Part shown: positions 43,213-52,057 of the stretch, piece after piece
Layout: each line of letters starts with the position of its first letter
How positions within the stretch are numbered: the first letter of the stretch is position 1
NCBI GenBank assembly: GCA_002440235.1
Contig: DJRZ01000028.1
Coordinates: 1 to 62,992 of the forward strand
Source: Alphaproteobacteria bacterium UBA6347
Lineage (GTDB): Bacteria > Pseudomonadota > Alphaproteobacteria > CAAGCB01 > CAG-977
Length of the DNA stretch: 62,992 nucleotides
Reading direction: 5' to 3'
Notes under the pieces: model-generated
The model's input: the letters and a program-made list of their open reading frames with translations, nothing else
The model's database searches: none
What the model was told of the DNA's origin: nothing
Program-made: the position numbers and the translations under genes

Positions 43213-43794
43213 ATGACGATGATTAAAAAACAATCCGTTTGTATCGCTGCCGTCGGCTTGCTGATCGCAGGGTGCGCATCGGTCAAGGGGAAATCCGAAA
43301 ACGCGGAAAGCGCGGTCGCTCCGGTCGCCTCCGCCGTCGCTCAGCCGGTCGCCGCCGTTCCTCCGTCCGCGGACGCCGCGCCCGTTCCCGCCGCCGCTTC
43401 CAACGAAATCACTTCGGCTGATTTCAAACGCGCGATTCAGACCGCCGTTAAAAACATGGTGCGTTCCAAAATGCTGGACAACCCGACGGGCGGCAGATAC
43501 GTCGTGACCGTGTCGCACGTCGCCGATATGACGAAAAAGAAATTCGACACGGCGGATATCAAGCAAAAACTGGCTGAAACGCTCGCCGCCAGTCGAAAAG
43601 TGCGCGTCGTCGCGGCGGGAAACAGGAAAAACGCCCCGCAAATCATCGTCGCGGGCAGAATTACGCAGCGCACCGCCTATGTCCGCGGCGGACGCAAACG
43701 TCAGGAATACTATTTGCACGTGGTGCTGACGGACGCCAACAGCGGCATGGCGTTGGGGGAAAACGTCACGCCGGTCGTCAAAAAGCAAAAATAA
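43213..43794 (+). CDS. LpoB-like outer-membrane lipoprotein
   Basis: 193 aa. Lipobox LLIAGCAS gives acylation at the Cys. An Ala/Pro-rich flexible linker (about 30-60) precedes a globular domain resembling LpoB, the activator of penicillin-binding protein PBP1b: SADFKRAIQTAVKNMV, VTVSHVADMTKKKFDTADIKQKLAETL, APQIIVAGRITQRT, and YYLHVVLTDANSGMALGE. Starts 13 bp after the AsmA gene. Role in wall synthesis is inferred from similarity only. Confidence 0.7.
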   Translation: MTMIKKQSVCIAAVGLLIAGCASVKGKSENAESAVAPVASAVAQPVAAVPPSADAAPVPAAASNEITSADFKRAIQTAVKNMVRSKMLDNPTGGRYVVTVSHVADMTKKKFDTADIKQKLAETLAASRKVRVVAAGNRKNAPQIIVAGRITQRTAYVRGGRKRQEYYLHVVLTDANSGMALGENVTPVVKKQK

Positions 43795-43803
43795 CGGCGG
43801 AAA

Positions 43804-44403
43804 TCAAAGGTAGTATTGCCAAGAAAGGGAGCTTTCCTTGCCGTTCTGATCGCAGGCGATGAACGCGTCGCTTTGCGTCGGCAGCAACGTTCCCTGATTG
43901 GCGGCGGTCGTTCCGTCTTCGTTGCGGGTCAGATCCTTCGCCCATTTGAACGTGGTCGTTCTTTTATCCCCCGTCACGGAAATCTGGCGCAGTCCCGACG
44001 ACGGGTCGTCGCCCCAGTCGCCCGTCAGCAGATCCATGCAGGAATCGGCGGGAATGTTTTTGTATGTGAAGGTGAAATACGGATTGTCCGAATGCGATTG
44101 AATGCTCAGCGTCATTTCCGAACCGAAAACGCTGTACGCCTTTTCCCCCGTCACGTCGTCCTTGTTAAACACCCCCAGCGTCGCCAACTGGCTGGCTTTG
44201 ACCGAAGAGGGAACGTAGGACGAAAACTGCGCGCGCATGTTTTTGACGATTTCCGTCACCTGATTGTGAGCGCGGGTCAGCGTCATTTTCGTGTACATGT
44301 GGGAAATGCCGCCCATCAATCCGACGACGATCGATCCGACGACAGCCATGACGCCCATGACTTCCAGCAAAGTCGCCCCTTTTTCATTATCGTTCAATCG
44401 CAT
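43804..44403 (-). CDS. Type IV prepilin-like protein
   Basis: 199 aa. Prepilin signal: short charged leader MRLNDNEKG, cleavage before ATLLEVMGVMAVV with Glu at +5, then a hydrophobic helix with VGSIVVGLMGGIS. Two Cys near the end could make the C-terminal disulfide loop (DSCMDLL and FIACDQ). No pilus assembly genes, prepilin peptidase or ATPase are in the window, so it is an orphan pilin or pseudopilin here. Confidence 0.85.
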   Translation of the reverse strand: MRLNDNEKGATLLEVMGVMAVVGSIVVGLMGGISHMYTKMTLTRAHNQVTEIVKNMRAQFSSYVPSSVKASQLATLGVFNKDDVTGEKAYSVFGSEMTLSIQSHSDNPYFTFTYKNIPADSCMDLLTGDWGDDPSSGLRQISVTGDKRTTTFKWAKDLTRNEDGTTAANQGTLLPTQSDAFIACDQNGKESSLSWQYYL

Positions 44404-44417
44404 GGCGGTATCCCCCT

Positions 44418-44645
44418 TTACACGACGATGTTTAAATACGTTCCGCGCGGCGCGTCGAAAAAATACCGCTTTCCGTCGACGTCGACGTAATCGGATCCGC
44501 GCGTCATCGGCATTTCGCGGCGGAAAGCGGCGGAAGCCGCGCTTTCGTCCGAAGCGGATTCGCCCGCCGTCCGCTGTTTTCGCGTGACGGAAAAACCGTT
44601 CGTCGCCCGACCGGGTGTCGGCGGAAGTGATGTGACTGCTTTCAT
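44418..44645 (-). CDS. Small hypothetical protein upstream of prepilin
   Basis: 75 aa. Starts MKAVTSLPPTPGRATNGFSV, low-complexity and polar in the first half, then RGSDYVDVDGKRYFFDAPRGTYLNIVV. It ends 14 bp before the prepilin start on the same strand, which argues it is translated. No family, no signal peptide. Confidence 0.45.
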   Translation of the reverse strand: MKAVTSLPPTPGRATNGFSVTRKQRTAGESASDESAASAAFRREMPMTRGSDYVDVDGKRYFFDAPRGTYLNIVV

Positions 44646-44771
44646 TTCGGGCGCCTCCGCGCGGGAATTGGTAAAGATTGCTTAACGTTATTAGTATAAA
44701 AAAAACTGACGGATAAGTCGACAGGATAAACGCTTTTTTCGGGCGTTTTCAAAAAAAGAAAGGTTTGCACC

Positions 44772-45395
44772 GTGTCCGATATGGATTTTTTGTTTGAAAA
44801 AGCCGCCGTGACCCGTTTCAGCCACGATATGGCCGGGGCGGTCGGTTCCGTGGCGAACAGCATCGCTTTGCTGACGGAATCCGGCGGGGCGGACGCCGAT
44901 CTGCTGAAATTGGCGGAAGACAACGCGAATATCCTGATGGGACGTCTGCGGTTTTTCCGCGCGGCTTACGGCAGCGACGGACCGCTGACGTCGATGGACG
45001 CCGCGGGACGGTATGTCGACGACTATCTGGCGACGCTGGAAAACCGCGGCATCAGCTATGTTTGCGAACGCGACGCCGACGACGGATTGCCGCTGTTCGC
45101 TTTCCGCATGATTTTGCTGGCGGTGCAGATCGCGGCGGACGCGACCCCCCGCGGCGCGAAGATCGCCGTGACCGCGCGCGCCGGAACGGGCGTGATTCGC
45201 GTCGACGCGGTCGGCAAATCCGTCAAAGCCGACGCGGACGCCGTCGCCGCGCTGAACGGCGAAACGGTAGCCTGCGTTTCGCACAAAGCCGTCCCCGCCG
45301 TTTTGCTGAAAAAAAGTCTGGACGATCAGGGCGGCGCGGCTGAAATTGAAACGGGAACGGATTCGTTTTCTTTGGTGCTGACAACCAAACGCTGA
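44772..45395 (+). CDS. chpT: ChpT-like histidine phosphotransferase
   Basis: 207 aa from a GTG with AAAGG 9 bp upstream. ChpT (DUF2328) passes phosphate from CckA to CtrA and CpdR in the alphaproteobacterial cell-cycle relay. The dimerisation helix carries the acceptor His in TRFSHDMAGAVGSVANSIALL (His18). A second helix ANILMGRLRFFRAAYG and a C-terminal kinase-like domain without ATP motifs follow. Length is typical. It sits 9 bp before a CheA-like gene. Confidence 0.82.
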   Translation: MSDMDFLFEKAAVTRFSHDMAGAVGSVANSIALLTESGGADADLLKLAEDNANILMGRLRFFRAAYGSDGPLTSMDAAGRYVDDYLATLENRGISYVCERDADDGLPLFAFRMILLAVQIAADATPRGAKIAVTARAGTGVIRVDAVGKSVKADADAVAALNGETVACVSHKAVPAVLLKKSLDDQGGAAEIETGTDSFSLVLTTKR

Positions 45396-45404
45396 GGAAC
45401 GGAC

Positions 45405-47939
45405 ATGGCTGATTTTACGGACGATTTTTTGAACGAGATGCGGGAACGGCTGATCGAAGCCGAACGTCAGCTGTCTTTATTGAAAAAAAATCCGGCGGAT
45501 CAAGACGTCTGGCGCGCGCTGGACGATTTTTTCAAATTCGTCAGGTCCGCCGCGCCGTTCGCGGGATTCGCGCGCATGTACAGGCTGGCGAAGGCGGCGG
45601 GAGCGGAAACGGAAAGTTTTTTGACGGGAAATTCGTCCCTGTCGGCTCTGCCCGCCATTTTGCTGAAATTCCAGCGAATTAAAAAAATCGCGCAGTCTGC
45701 GGAACGGTTGAAACGCGAACCGCGCGAATCGGACGACGACCTGCTGCCCGCCCCCGAAACGGCGGAGGACGCCGCCGCGCCGGCGGTCGCCGAAGCAAAC
45801 TGCGATTCGACGCGGGAGGAATTGGCGGCGCAGGAAACGGCGCTGGACGAACGCGAAGAACAGCTGGTTGTTTGGGCGCAAACGCTGGCGGAACGCGAAA
45901 ACGCCCTGAATCAAAAAGAAAACGTTCTGTTCGGCGAAGAACGCCGCCAGCAGACGGCGCAGGAAAAAATAGGCGCGGTCATGACGCGGCTGAGCGATCA
46001 GGAAAAAATCCAAGCGGATTTGGAGGATCATCTGGCGCAGGCGCGTCTGGCTTTGCAGGACTGTCAGGACAAACTGGGGGAACGGGAAAAACAACGGCGG
46101 GAAACGCTGTTGCTGCTGGACGCGAAAAATCGGGCGTTGGAGGAAATGGGCGCGAAAATTTCCGATCTGACCCGAAAATTGCGGGAAAAGGACAATCTGA
46201 GCGAACAACGCGAAGAACAACTGCAAAACGAATTGATCCGGAATCACCGCGAAGCCGAAGAACTGAAATTAAATCTGGAAACGCTGGAAGAATTTAAAAA
46301 CGCGGTCGGCGTCGATTATCAAAAAGCGGCGGAACAGGTCGAAACGCTGGAGCGGGAATGCCGCGACGCCGCGGAACGTTTGGCGCAAGAGGCGGAAAAC
46401 ACCGACCGGATCCGCAGGGAAAAGGCGGAGCTGGAACAACAGCACGTCGAATTTAATTCGCGGCTGGTCGCTTTGCGGGAAGAACTGAACGCCGAACGCG
46501 AAAATTCGAAACGCGCGCAAAAAGCGTGCGACCGTTTGAAAAAACGCGACGATTTCGTCCGTGCGGAATTGAAAGCCGCGGGCTGGCCGTTCAACACCGA
46601 AAAACCGCAAAAGGAACTGGCGGCGCTGGCGCGCGTCGGGGGCGGCGGCGACATGGGCGGACTGCGCGATTTGGTCGCGGGCGTCCGCGTCCGGACGTTC
46701 GGGACCGTCCCCGCGTTTTTGGATAAACAGCTGGAAGCCGCCGGCAAAAAATACGATCGCGGTTATGAAGCGGAAATAGGGCGCGCGAACGTCTGCGGCG
46801 TCGACAGAGACGTTCCGGCGGCGGCGGAGCAGGTGCTGGCGGAATTGGTCGACAACGCGTTCAAATACGCCGTCCCGCCCGAAGGACAACCGTTGAAGAT
46901 CGCTTTTTCCGCCGTCGAGGAGGGGGCTTTCGTTCAGTTGACGTTTTCGGACAACGGAACCGTTTTCAACGGCGCAAAGCCGGACGGACGGGGCGAAGAC
47001 GCGAAAAACGCGGCTGTCCGGCTGTTCGATCCGGCTGCGCAAGGCGGAACGTGGCGGGCGGCGCGCGGCGTCCTGCGCGCCGGAACGCGAATCGAAACCG
47101 CTTTTGACAACGGGCTGCGCGTCGGTCTGTCGATCCCGAAGCGTTTTATTTTCGACCGCGTCCTGCTGTTTTCCTTGGGCGGCGACGTGTACGCCCTGCC
47201 GTTGAACGCCGTGGCTGAAACCGTGTTTTTGCAGGAAAGCGAAGCCGATTTGAAACGCGACGCCGAAACGGGAAACGTGACGTTCTATTGGAAAGGGCAG
47301 TCTTTGCCCGTGCTGAACTGCGGCGTTCAAAGCAAAGAGGACGTCGCTTACGGCATCGTCGCCCGTGTCGGCGTGTTCGCTTTTTTAATCCCCGCCCGCC
47401 AGATATTCGACACCGAACAGTTGCTTTATCTGTCGGAAAAGGCGTCCGACAAATCGCCCTATCTGTTTCCGGCGACCGTCATGGAAAGCGGACGGGACGT
47501 CCTGTGGGTCGATCTGGCGGCGCTGACGGAAACGGCAAAGCCCGCTTTGCCGCGAAAAATCGTCGCCTTGCCCGAAGACGACGACGCGCCGCGGTCGGCG
47601 TCCTATCTGGTGTACAAATCCGAACCCGCCGTGTTCGGCGCCGTTCCCGTCGATTCCGTTTTGCGGGTCGAAGAGTTTTCCTTCCCCGCCCAGCGTCTGG
47701 TCAACAAAAAGTATTTCGAAACGCAGGGAACGCGTCTGCCGTTGCGCGATTCCTGTCCGCGGGGCGGCTATCCCTACGCCGCCGCCGTGCTGATTTTCGA
47801 CAATCTGGCTTTGGCGATCAACGAAGTTGCCGACATTGTCGACATTCCGAACGTCGACAAGGACAAAAACGGCGTCGAGTGCATTATTTACCGCGGGCGC
47901 AAAGTCCCCGTGACCGATCCGTCGAAATATCAGAAGTGA
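45405..47939 (+). CDS. CheA-like protein with degenerate HPt and kinase parts
   Basis: 844 aa. The N terminus (1-75) aligns with an HPt helix bundle (LDDFFKFVRSAAPFAGFARMYRLAKAAGAETE) but the HTIKG histidine is missing. Residues about 130-400 are coiled coil rich in Glu/Arg/Gln. A HATPase remnant follows, with an N-box ELVDNAFKYA (about 478) but a broken G1 (FSDNGTVFNG) and no G2. Residues 582-844 form a CheW-like domain (FDRVLLFSLGGDVYALPLNAVAETVF). It probably acts as a scaffold, not a kinase, coupled to ChpT. Confidence 0.8.
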   Translation: MADFTDDFLNEMRERLIEAERQLSLLKKNPADQDVWRALDDFFKFVRSAAPFAGFARMYRLAKAAGAETESFLTGNSSLSALPAILLKFQRIKKIAQSAERLKREPRESDDDLLPAPETAEDAAAPAVAEANCDSTREELAAQETALDEREEQLVVWAQTLAERENALNQKENVLFGEERRQQTAQEKIGAVMTRLSDQEKIQADLEDHLAQARLALQDCQDKLGEREKQRRETLLLLDAKNRALEEMGAKISDLTRKLREKDNLSEQREEQLQNELIRNHREAEELKLNLETLEEFKNAVGVDYQKAAEQVETLERECRDAAERLAQEAENTDRIRREKAELEQQHVEFNSRLVALREELNAERENSKRAQKACDRLKKRDDFVRAELKAAGWPFNTEKPQKELAALARVGGGGDMGGLRDLVAGVRVRTFGTVPAFLDKQLEAAGKKYDRGYEAEIGRANVCGVDRDVPAAAEQVLAELVDNAFKYAVPPEGQPLKIAFSAVEEGAFVQLTFSDNGTVFNGAKPDGRGEDAKNAAVRLFDPAAQGGTWRAARGVLRAGTRIETAFDNGLRVGLSIPKRFIFDRVLLFSLGGDVYALPLNAVAETVFLQESEADLKRDAETGNVTFYWKGQSLPVLNCGVQSKEDVAYGIVARVGVFAFLIPARQIFDTEQLLYLSEKASDKSPYLFPATVMESGRDVLWVDLAALTETAKPALPRKIVALPEDDDAPRSASYLVYKSEPAVFGAVPVDSVLRVEEFSFPAQRLVNKKYFETQGTRLPLRDSCPRGGYPYAAAVLIFDNLALAINEVADIVDIPNVDKDKNGVECIIYRGRKVPVTDPSKYQK

Positions 47940-49882
47940 CGGACGACGCCGAAACGGTATTCGCGCGCGTCCCGATAACGCGGGCTGTCTTCAAACAGGA
48001 ACGACGCCTCCAATCCCCAGTCGCGGGTCAGCGAAACGCCCGCCGCGGCTTGGTACCGCCACAGATCTGCGGATCTGTCCGAATAGTAAATCCTTTCGGC
48101 GTCGCCCGTCAGGCGCACTTTGCCGAAATCCGCCGCGAAACCCGCCTGAACGCCGGCGCCCGCCAGCGACCCGCGGTCCAGATCCCCGCCGGCTTTGCCG
48201 TACAGGTTCGTCATCGCGAAAACGACGGCGCGGTCGGACACGCCGAACGTCCAGCCCCCGCCGAACTGCGCGTAGAAAACGGTGCCGTCTTTCGTCTTGT
48301 CGGGGGAACGGAAGTTTTCGGCGCCGATGTTCATTTTGAACGAAAACGGTTTGAACAGCGCGTCGCGCCGCGCCAGCGACGTGATGTCGACAAAGGCGAA
48401 CTTTTGCAGTTTCAAGTCGTTTTCATCCGTGTACAGGCGCAACGTTCCGCCCAGATAGGTGATTTCGCCGAACGGGATAAATCCCGCCGTTTCGTCCAGC
48501 AAAGTGTGATAGGCGGGGCGGATCGTCAAGTCGACGAAACCGTCGCCGCCGCGCCGTCCCGCGTAAATTCCCGCCATGCCCGACAGATGCCCTTCGTCGG
48601 GACGCTTTTCGGGGACGGTCGGGGCGGGAATGTCGGCTTTTTGCGTAAAGGAGCTGAGCGGCGTCAGCAGTCGAATGGCGTCGCGGCGCATTTCGTCCAG
48701 CCCGACGTCGCCTTTGACGAACGAATATTGCAGATAGTCGTAAGCCGTCGACAAAACGTTCGCTTTTTGCGTCTGCGTCAGATCCGACGCGACGACGCCG
48801 TCGACGTCGCGCGGCGCTTTCAGCAGTTTCGCCAGCTGTTTCCTTTCGCCGTCGGACAGACGGGCGTAGGCGTTGCGCAAACGGGTCTGGCGGGACGGAC
48901 GCCAGACGGCTTCCTTTAAAATGTTTTTTTGTTTAAGGACGCTGCGCACCGTGTCGACGGGAATGGTGTAGTTCGAAAACAGCGGGCGGTAAAACGGTTC
49001 GGTCAGATCGTTGTCGGGCAGGGCGGCGTTCAGCGTTTCCAGCAGCATGTAGGAACAGTTTTCGGAAAAGAAATAGTAATAGGCGGAATTGTGTCCCAGC
49101 TCCCAAATGTGGGCGACCAGCGTGTCCAGCTGTTTTGGGGACAGGTTCAGCCGGTATTCCCAGATATCCCGATTTTCCATGTTGTTGTACAGGTTCACGG
49201 TGTCGTAATAGGGATACACCGAAAAAATGCCGCTGTATCCGCCGAACACGCCCTTGACGATGAACGCCGGTCCGTTGTCCGACCCCGTGATCGCGCCGTA
49301 GTTCAGCGCGTGCGACAGCAGGGGCGTGTCCCCCGCCGAATCGAGGCGCAGCAAAGTGTGTCCGAAAAACGACGCGGGGTTGCCCATGTAGGCGTCGGTG
49401 AAAATGACCGCGGCGTTTTTGACGTCGACGGCTTTTTTGAACGTTTGATAATCCGCGCAGTCGACGGGGGGCAGGCGTTTCGGATCGAAGCTCAGCCGTT
49501 CGTTCAGCCAGCCGTATCTGGCGGGGAACAGGCATTGCGGGTGATTGTAGGCGGCGGGTTTGCCGTCGGTTTTTTTAACGTTTTGAACGGGGGTGAAAAA
49601 CGCGCGCAGGGTGGCGTCCAGCTCCGCCTTTAAATCCGTCTTTCCGTTTTCGGATAAAAAGAAACCGGCGGAATCGATCGTGCTTTCCCGCGCCCCGAAC
49701 CGGTCGTGAAAATGCATGAACGCCCGCCATTGCGGATCGGCGGACAGATTCAGCCGTTCGGCGCGGCGTTGCAGGTCGTTTAAGTAAGCCTGCCGTTCCT
49801 CGGGCAACGAAAAAGGCTCCGCCGCGACGGAAATCCCGCCGCAACAGAGCCAGAAAACAGCCGAAACAAAGGAAGCGCGCAT
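47930..49882 (-). CDS. DUF4105 (Lnb-like) envelope protein with beta-barrel end
   Basis: 650 aa. Signal peptide SFVSAVFWLCCGGISVAAEP. The DUF4105 domain holds Cys/His residues typical of the family: NHPQCLFPARYGWL, FTDAYMGNPASFFGHTLLRL, and YFFSENCSYMLLETL. DUF4105 is the family of Lnb, a lipoprotein acyltransferase in Gram-positives. The C-terminal ~200 residues have alternating beta strands ending in Phe (FGVVRHF), like an outer-membrane barrel. Overlaps the 3' end of the CheA-like gene by 10 bp; the DUF3015 gene is next upstream. Confidence 0.8.
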   Translation of the reverse strand: MRASFVSAVFWLCCGGISVAAEPFSLPEERQAYLNDLQRRAERLNLSADPQWRAFMHFHDRFGARESTIDSAGFFLSENGKTDLKAELDATLRAFFTPVQNVKKTDGKPAAYNHPQCLFPARYGWLNERLSFDPKRLPPVDCADYQTFKKAVDVKNAAVIFTDAYMGNPASFFGHTLLRLDSAGDTPLLSHALNYGAITGSDNGPAFIVKGVFGGYSGIFSVYPYYDTVNLYNNMENRDIWEYRLNLSPKQLDTLVAHIWELGHNSAYYYFFSENCSYMLLETLNAALPDNDLTEPFYRPLFSNYTIPVDTVRSVLKQKNILKEAVWRPSRQTRLRNAYARLSDGERKQLAKLLKAPRDVDGVVASDLTQTQKANVLSTAYDYLQYSFVKGDVGLDEMRRDAIRLLTPLSSFTQKADIPAPTVPEKRPDEGHLSGMAGIYAGRRGGDGFVDLTIRPAYHTLLDETAGFIPFGEITYLGGTLRLYTDENDLKLQKFAFVDITSLARRDALFKPFSFKMNIGAENFRSPDKTKDGTVFYAQFGGGWTFGVSDRAVVFAMTNLYGKAGGDLDRGSLAGAGVQAGFAADFGKVRLTGDAERIYYSDRSADLWRYQAAAGVSLTRDWGLEASFLFEDSPRYRDAREYRFGVVRHF

Positions 49883-49913
49883 TTTTGAAAACGACCCCTT
49901 TGTTCGACGCGGA

Positions 49914-50360
49914 TTAAGCCAGCAGTTCGGAAACTTTCAGCGTGACCGTGACGGCGGAAACATCGTGGCTGTCAAAGATGAACGCGAAGTTTTCCTTGAT
50001 GATGTCGCCGGCTTTGTCGGCGGAGGTTCCCGTCAGCGCGGCGATCGTTTCGATGGTTTCACCGCGACCGCGGGCGGCGTCGATCGCGAACTGTTCCATG
50101 TTGTTTTCCAGAAAAGCGAACATTCTGCCCGTTCCGCCGGAAATCGTGCCGTTCTGCGAACAGCCCGACGTTCCCGTCGAAATGCCGAACGTCTGCGTTC
50201 CGAACGAACCGTTCGTCGTGACCGCCAGAATCTGCGGAACCAAACCGCGCTGTCCGCGGAAGATCATCGAACCCAGACCGCAGCCCGTGCTGTCGACGGC
50301 GAAAGCGGAAGAGGCGGAGAACGCCGCGACGAAAGCGGCGGCAGCCAAAAACTTCTTCAT
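49914..50360 (-). CDS. DUF3015 periplasmic protein
   Basis: 148 aa. Signal peptide KKFLAAAAFVAAFSASSAFAVD, then the DUF3015 core: GCGLGSMIFRGQRGLVPQILAVTTNGSFGTQTFGISTGTSGC, with two Cys likely in a disulfide. Function unknown in the family. 31 bp ahead of the DUF4105 gene, an arrangement also met in other proteobacteria as far as I recall. Confidence 0.88.
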   Translation of the reverse strand: MKKFLAAAAFVAAFSASSAFAVDSTGCGLGSMIFRGQRGLVPQILAVTTNGSFGTQTFGISTGTSGCSQNGTISGGTGRMFAFLENNMEQFAIDAARGRGETIETIAALTGTSADKAGDIIKENFAFIFDSHDVSAVTVTLKVSELLA

Positions 50361-50466
50361 AGGAGAACCCCCTTAAAAAAATTGAAAACCAAGGTGACAT
50401 TAAAATAAAAGCCGTCTAAAATCAACACAGAACTGACTTTAATATCCTTGAAACGGGAGGATCGAG

Positions 50467-51555
50467 ATGCCGGCGTCCGCGCGAAAAATCGCAAAGTGGG
50501 TCGAAAACGGATTGATTTCCGACGAACAGGGGCGGAAAATTCTGGCGTTTGAACGGCGCGGAGGCTTGACGCCCGCGTCCGCCGCGATGTTTTTGGGCGC
50601 GCTGTCGATCGCGTGCGGCGTCGCCGCGGTCGTCGCCGCGAACTGGGCGTATGTTTCCGACGCGTTCAAACTGGCGGCGATGTTCGCCCTGCTGGCGGGA
50701 ACGGCGGTCGGGGCGGCGAAGTGCCGCGAAAACCGTCCGGCGGCGTTCGAGGGATTGCTGCTGTTTTATATGGTCGCCCTGTTCGCGGCGATCGGGCTGG
50801 TCGGGCAGATTTATCATTTGAAAAGCGACACTTGCGCCGCGTTTCTGTTCTGGACCGGACTGGCTTTCCCGCTGGTTTGCCTGACGCGCAAAACGGTCGC
50901 GGGCTATGTTTGGGATTACGTTTTTCTGGCGGCGTTCTTTTCGTCGCCGTGGGGGCGGTCCGTTTTGAACTGGCTGACGGTTCCGCCGGTTTGCGCGTCT
51001 TTTCTTTGCTTCGCCGCTTTCGCCGTTTTGGCGCGGCGGAACGCGGCGCGCGCGTTCGTTCAGCCTTTGCGGGTGTTTTTCTTTGTCGGAACGCTGGTTT
51101 TTCTGCTGGTTAAAGATCGGAGCGTTCACGTCAACCCCGACGCCGTTGCGGCGTTTTGGGGCGCGATGATTCTTTTCGCCGCTTTCGCGCTGAAAGCGGG
51201 CGCGTTTTCAAAATCCGAACAAAAATCGCTGGGGGCGGTCGGCGGATTGTACGCCGTTTCGGCGCTGTTGCCGGACTGCGCCGCCGTCGGCTATTTTTCC
51301 GAATTGACCGTTTTGATCGCGCTGGCGTTCGCGGCGCATGTCTTTGATATGGAAAAAACGGCGCGCGGACTGACCGTCGTCGCGGGATTCAGAATCCTGT
51401 TCGCTTATTTCGACCTGTTCGGATCGCTGATGTCTACGGGCGTTGGCATGATTCTGTCGGGGGCGGTCATTCTGGCGGTCGCTTTCGCGGGGTGCAAGGT
51501 TAACGGATATTTGAAAAAGGACGCCGCCGCGGCAAAGGGGGAAAAACATGGTTGA
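50467..51555 (+). CDS. DUF2157 multi-spanning membrane protein
   Basis: 362 aa. The N-terminal soluble part (ARKIAKWVENGLISDEQGRKILAFE) is the DUF2157 head. About eight to ten hydrophobic segments follow (FLGALSIACGVAAVVAANWAY; LLLFYMVALFAAIGLVGQIYH). GGGAGG lies upstream. It overlaps the GDYXXLXY gene by 8 bp; these two families regularly occur together. Confidence 0.85.
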   Translation: MPASARKIAKWVENGLISDEQGRKILAFERRGGLTPASAAMFLGALSIACGVAAVVAANWAYVSDAFKLAAMFALLAGTAVGAAKCRENRPAAFEGLLLFYMVALFAAIGLVGQIYHLKSDTCAAFLFWTGLAFPLVCLTRKTVAGYVWDYVFLAAFFSSPWGRSVLNWLTVPPVCASFLCFAAFAVLARRNAARAFVQPLRVFFFVGTLVFLLVKDRSVHVNPDAVAAFWGAMILFAAFALKAGAFSKSEQKSLGAVGGLYAVSALLPDCAAVGYFSELTVLIALAFAAHVFDMEKTARGLTVVAGFRILFAYFDLFGSLMSTGVGMILSGAVILAVAFAGCKVNGYLKKDAAAAKGEKHG

Positions 51556-52051
51556 ATCCGGAAAAAAAGCGAAAATCCTGCTGGCTTTGCCCGTCGTCGC
51601 GTGGGCTGTCTGGGCGCTGGCGGCGCAATTCGGCGCGATGAACGGAACGCGCGTCGTCCTGCCCGTGCGGGGATTCGACCCGCGCGACATTCTGGCGGGG
51701 CATTATCTGGCGGTCGGGGCGGATTACTCCGGCTTTAAAAACGATTGCGCGGCGGGAAGCAGAAGCGGCGACGCCTTTTTTTGTCCGGACGCGCGGACGG
51801 TTCGCATGGGACGGGACGCCGAATGCGCCGGTTTCATTCGGGGACGGTGCGTGTCGGGGACGTTTTACGACGGCGCGGACCGGTTCTACATACCCGAAAA
51901 ATCGGCGGTCGTTCTGGACAAAGCCGTGCGCGACGAAAAACTGTCGCCGCAAATCGTTTTGAACGTCGGCAAAGACGGCGCGGCGCGCCCCGTCGATCTG
52001 ATTTTGGACGGAGTGCCGTACAGGGAATATCTGAAACGGTTTGAACGCTGA
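51548..52051 (+). CDS. GDYXXLXY-domain membrane-anchored protein
   Basis: 167 aa. Start MVESGKKAKILLALPVVAWA gives one N-terminal membrane segment. The domain name motif appears modified as DPRDILAGHYLAVGADY (His for Asp). C-terminal DGVPYREYLKR is typical. Probably exposed to the periplasm and partnered with the DUF2157 protein. Function unknown. Confidence 0.8.
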   Translation: MVESGKKAKILLALPVVAWAVWALAAQFGAMNGTRVVLPVRGFDPRDILAGHYLAVGADYSGFKNDCAAGSRSGDAFFCPDARTVRMGRDAECAGFIRGRCVSGTFYDGADRFYIPEKSAVVLDKAVRDEKLSPQIVLNVGKDGAARPVDLILDGVPYREYLKRFER

Positions 52052-52057
52052 CGGCGG

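Noticed and set aside
39303..43286. 1327-codon open frame on the minus strand opposite the AsmA gene
   Set aside because: Its product is Arg/Gln/Phe-rich without any domain, as expected for the antisense of a GC-biased gene; the plus-strand protein has clear AsmA motifs, a ribosome site and an anchor.
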